Shown: piece by piece, positions 63,311 through 64,000 of the stretch
Numbering within the stretch: the stretch's first letter is position 1
Layout: each line of letters opens with the position of its first letter
Assembly: GCA_947085035.1 (NCBI GenBank)
Contig: CAMTUW010000006.1
Span: 24,313 to 88,312 of the forward strand
DNA: 64,000 nucleotides
DNA from: CAMTUW01 sp947085035
Lineage (GTDB): Bacteria; Actinomycetota; Coriobacteriia; Anaerosomatales; PHET01
Direction of reading: 5' to 3'
Translations under genes and position numbers: made by a program
The notes under the pieces: model-generated
Databases searched by the model: none
Told to the model about the DNA's origin: nothing
The model's input: only the letters and a program-made list of their open reading frames with translations

Positions 63311-64000
63311 ATGAAGACTTCAGTGAATAAGTCGGCTACTGCGAGTCTTTGCCCGGTTTGCGGTATTCGCGGTAGTGCTCGCATTGGCGGTATCCCTTGT
63401 GCCTACGGTGGCTGCGGCCGCAACCGTGGGCCTTCATGTTCCGCACGTCAACGCGAGCAGTGAGACATTCGGTCAGGCCTCCGATGACGGTGGGCTGAGC
63501 GCACCGGTGGTATGGCACTTCATCTTGAACGGGCTGGACAGCGGAACCCCTGCCGCTCAGCTTTCGGTGACCTTCGCAGGCGCCGGAGCCCGGAACGCGA
63601 CCGGTCGCCCGGTCGGAAGCGGGAAGACTCAGCACTTCTATGTGGGAACCGTCGGCCATGACGTGCTCCTTTCAGGATCTGCAAACGTGGCGTCGGATGG
63701 TTTCGGAAAGCTCGTTCTGAGCCACGTCGTTGTCAGGGTGATTCCGCCCGGCGACGACCCGCCCGCCGACGATCCTCCGGCTGACGACCCGCCCGCGGAC
63801 GACCCTCCGGCTGACGACCCGCCCGCCGACGACCCTCCGGCTGACGACCCGCCCGCGGATGATCCCCCCGCCGACGACCCGCCCGCGGATGATCCCCCCG
63901 CCGACGACCCGCCCGCGGATGATCCCCCCGCCGACGACCCGCCCGCGGATGATCCCCCCGCCGACGACCCGCCCGCGGATGATCCCCCCGCCGACGACCC
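63311..64000 (+). pseudogene. Secreted repeat protein, frameshifted in the signal peptide and truncated by the window
   Basis: From ATG 63311 (GAGGAGGCGAGC upstream) the start reads MKTSVNKSATASL and then goes out of frame at 63348-63350 (TTT), ending at 63463. Removing one T gives a complete signal peptide (SLARFAVFAVVLALAVSLVP, TVAAAA) and a protein continuing as TVGLHVPHVNASSETFGQAS, a beta-rich domain of about 120 residues, and a PADDP repeat tail that runs out of the window. Without the shift the second frame has no usable start codon with a ribosome binding site. It may be a decayed gene, slippage-based expression control or an assembly error. Confidence 0.75.
63752..64000 (+). repeat. 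Tandem 15/30-bp repeats encoding PADDP
   Basis: Repeats of GAYGAYCCNCCNGCN run from 63752 past the window end. From about 63854 the 30-bp unit GATGATCCCCCCGCC plus GACGACCCGCCCGCG is perfectly repeated. They encode (PPADD)n, a stiff acidic Pro-rich stalk, as found next to cell-wall-spanning domains. It is not a CRISPR array: no spacers and it is in frame. Confidence 0.92.

Noticed and set aside
63752..64000. CRISPR array
   Set aside because: The repeats are directly adjacent without spacers, keep one reading frame and encode PADDP, so they are coding repeats.

Overview
The window is a high-GC stretch of about 64 kb from a Gram-positive type chromosome. It is almost certainly the origin-proximal part of an anaerobic or microaerophilic actinomycete-like bacterium (Coriobacteriia or a relative is my best guess; this is inference from gene content, not a database match). 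Evidence: the dnaA-oriC-rpmH-rnpA-yidD-yidC-jag-rsmG-parA-parB order, consensus parS sites, AddAB-type recombination nucleases, tandem WYL regulators, frequent GTG starts, a reverse rubrerythrin, a hybrid-cluster protein, FeoAB ferrous iron uptake and multiheme cytochromes.

Layout. 1-3.5 kb: 5' end of dnaA (minus strand, running off the window), a HATPase/winged-helix protein, a DnaA-box cluster (oriC), then an accessory patch with a frameshifted gene and a collagen-like reading frame. 3.5-8.8 kb: ribosomal protein L34, RNase P protein, membrane insertion (YidD, YidC), Jag, RsmG, ParA, ParB and a YtxH-like protein; two parS sites sit just upstream of, and inside the start of, rsmG. 8.8-15 kb: AddB and AddA. 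15-19.9 kb: RlmN, reverse rubrerythrin, a Fur/PerR repressor, a membrane-anchored multiheme cytochrome c and an HtrA protease. 19.9-27.7 kb: MFS exporter, Ddl, small membrane proteins, a histidine kinase and the feoA-feoB-Cys-rich operon. 27.7-32.8 kb: an exonuclease-DinG helicase convergent with two WYL regulators, preceded by a probable C-rich-loop small RNA. 32.9-36 kb: a degenerate PAS/histidine-kinase protein, its membrane partner and a Fic AMPylator. 36-39.7 kb: a nitrosative-stress locus (CRP/FNR regulator, palindromic site, YgbA, ferredoxin, Hcp, small cytochrome). 39.8-45.5 kb: M28 peptidase, cytochrome c assembly genes with a deviant WWD motif, a GGDEF protein, DUF1461 and DUF5679 proteins. 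45.6-51.6 kb: two TrkA proteins, tRNA-Gly, an M23 peptidase and the rpsF-ssb-rpsR-rplI-dnaB cluster. 51.6-64 kb: FAD oxidoreductase, PurA, CCA-adding enzyme, PurD, HemW-like radical SAM protein, a pilin-like protein, a TIGR00300-type protein, a large secreted repeat protein, MsrB and a frameshifted surface protein ending in PADDP repeats.

Common themes are replication and segregation at the origin, DNA break repair (AddAB, DinG, WYL regulators), peroxide and nitric-oxide defence (rubrerythrin, PerR-like, HcpR-like, YgbA, Hcp, MsrB) and c-type cytochrome biology. The most unusual observations are the CXCH heme-like motif shared by two otherwise unrelated cytochromes in a window that also encodes a CcsA-type heme lyase with an altered tryptophan-rich motif; a probable 6C-type small RNA with its own promoter and terminator; a parS site that contains the rsmG start codon; a histidine kinase that has lost its phosphoacceptor; and helically phased repeats at the fic start.
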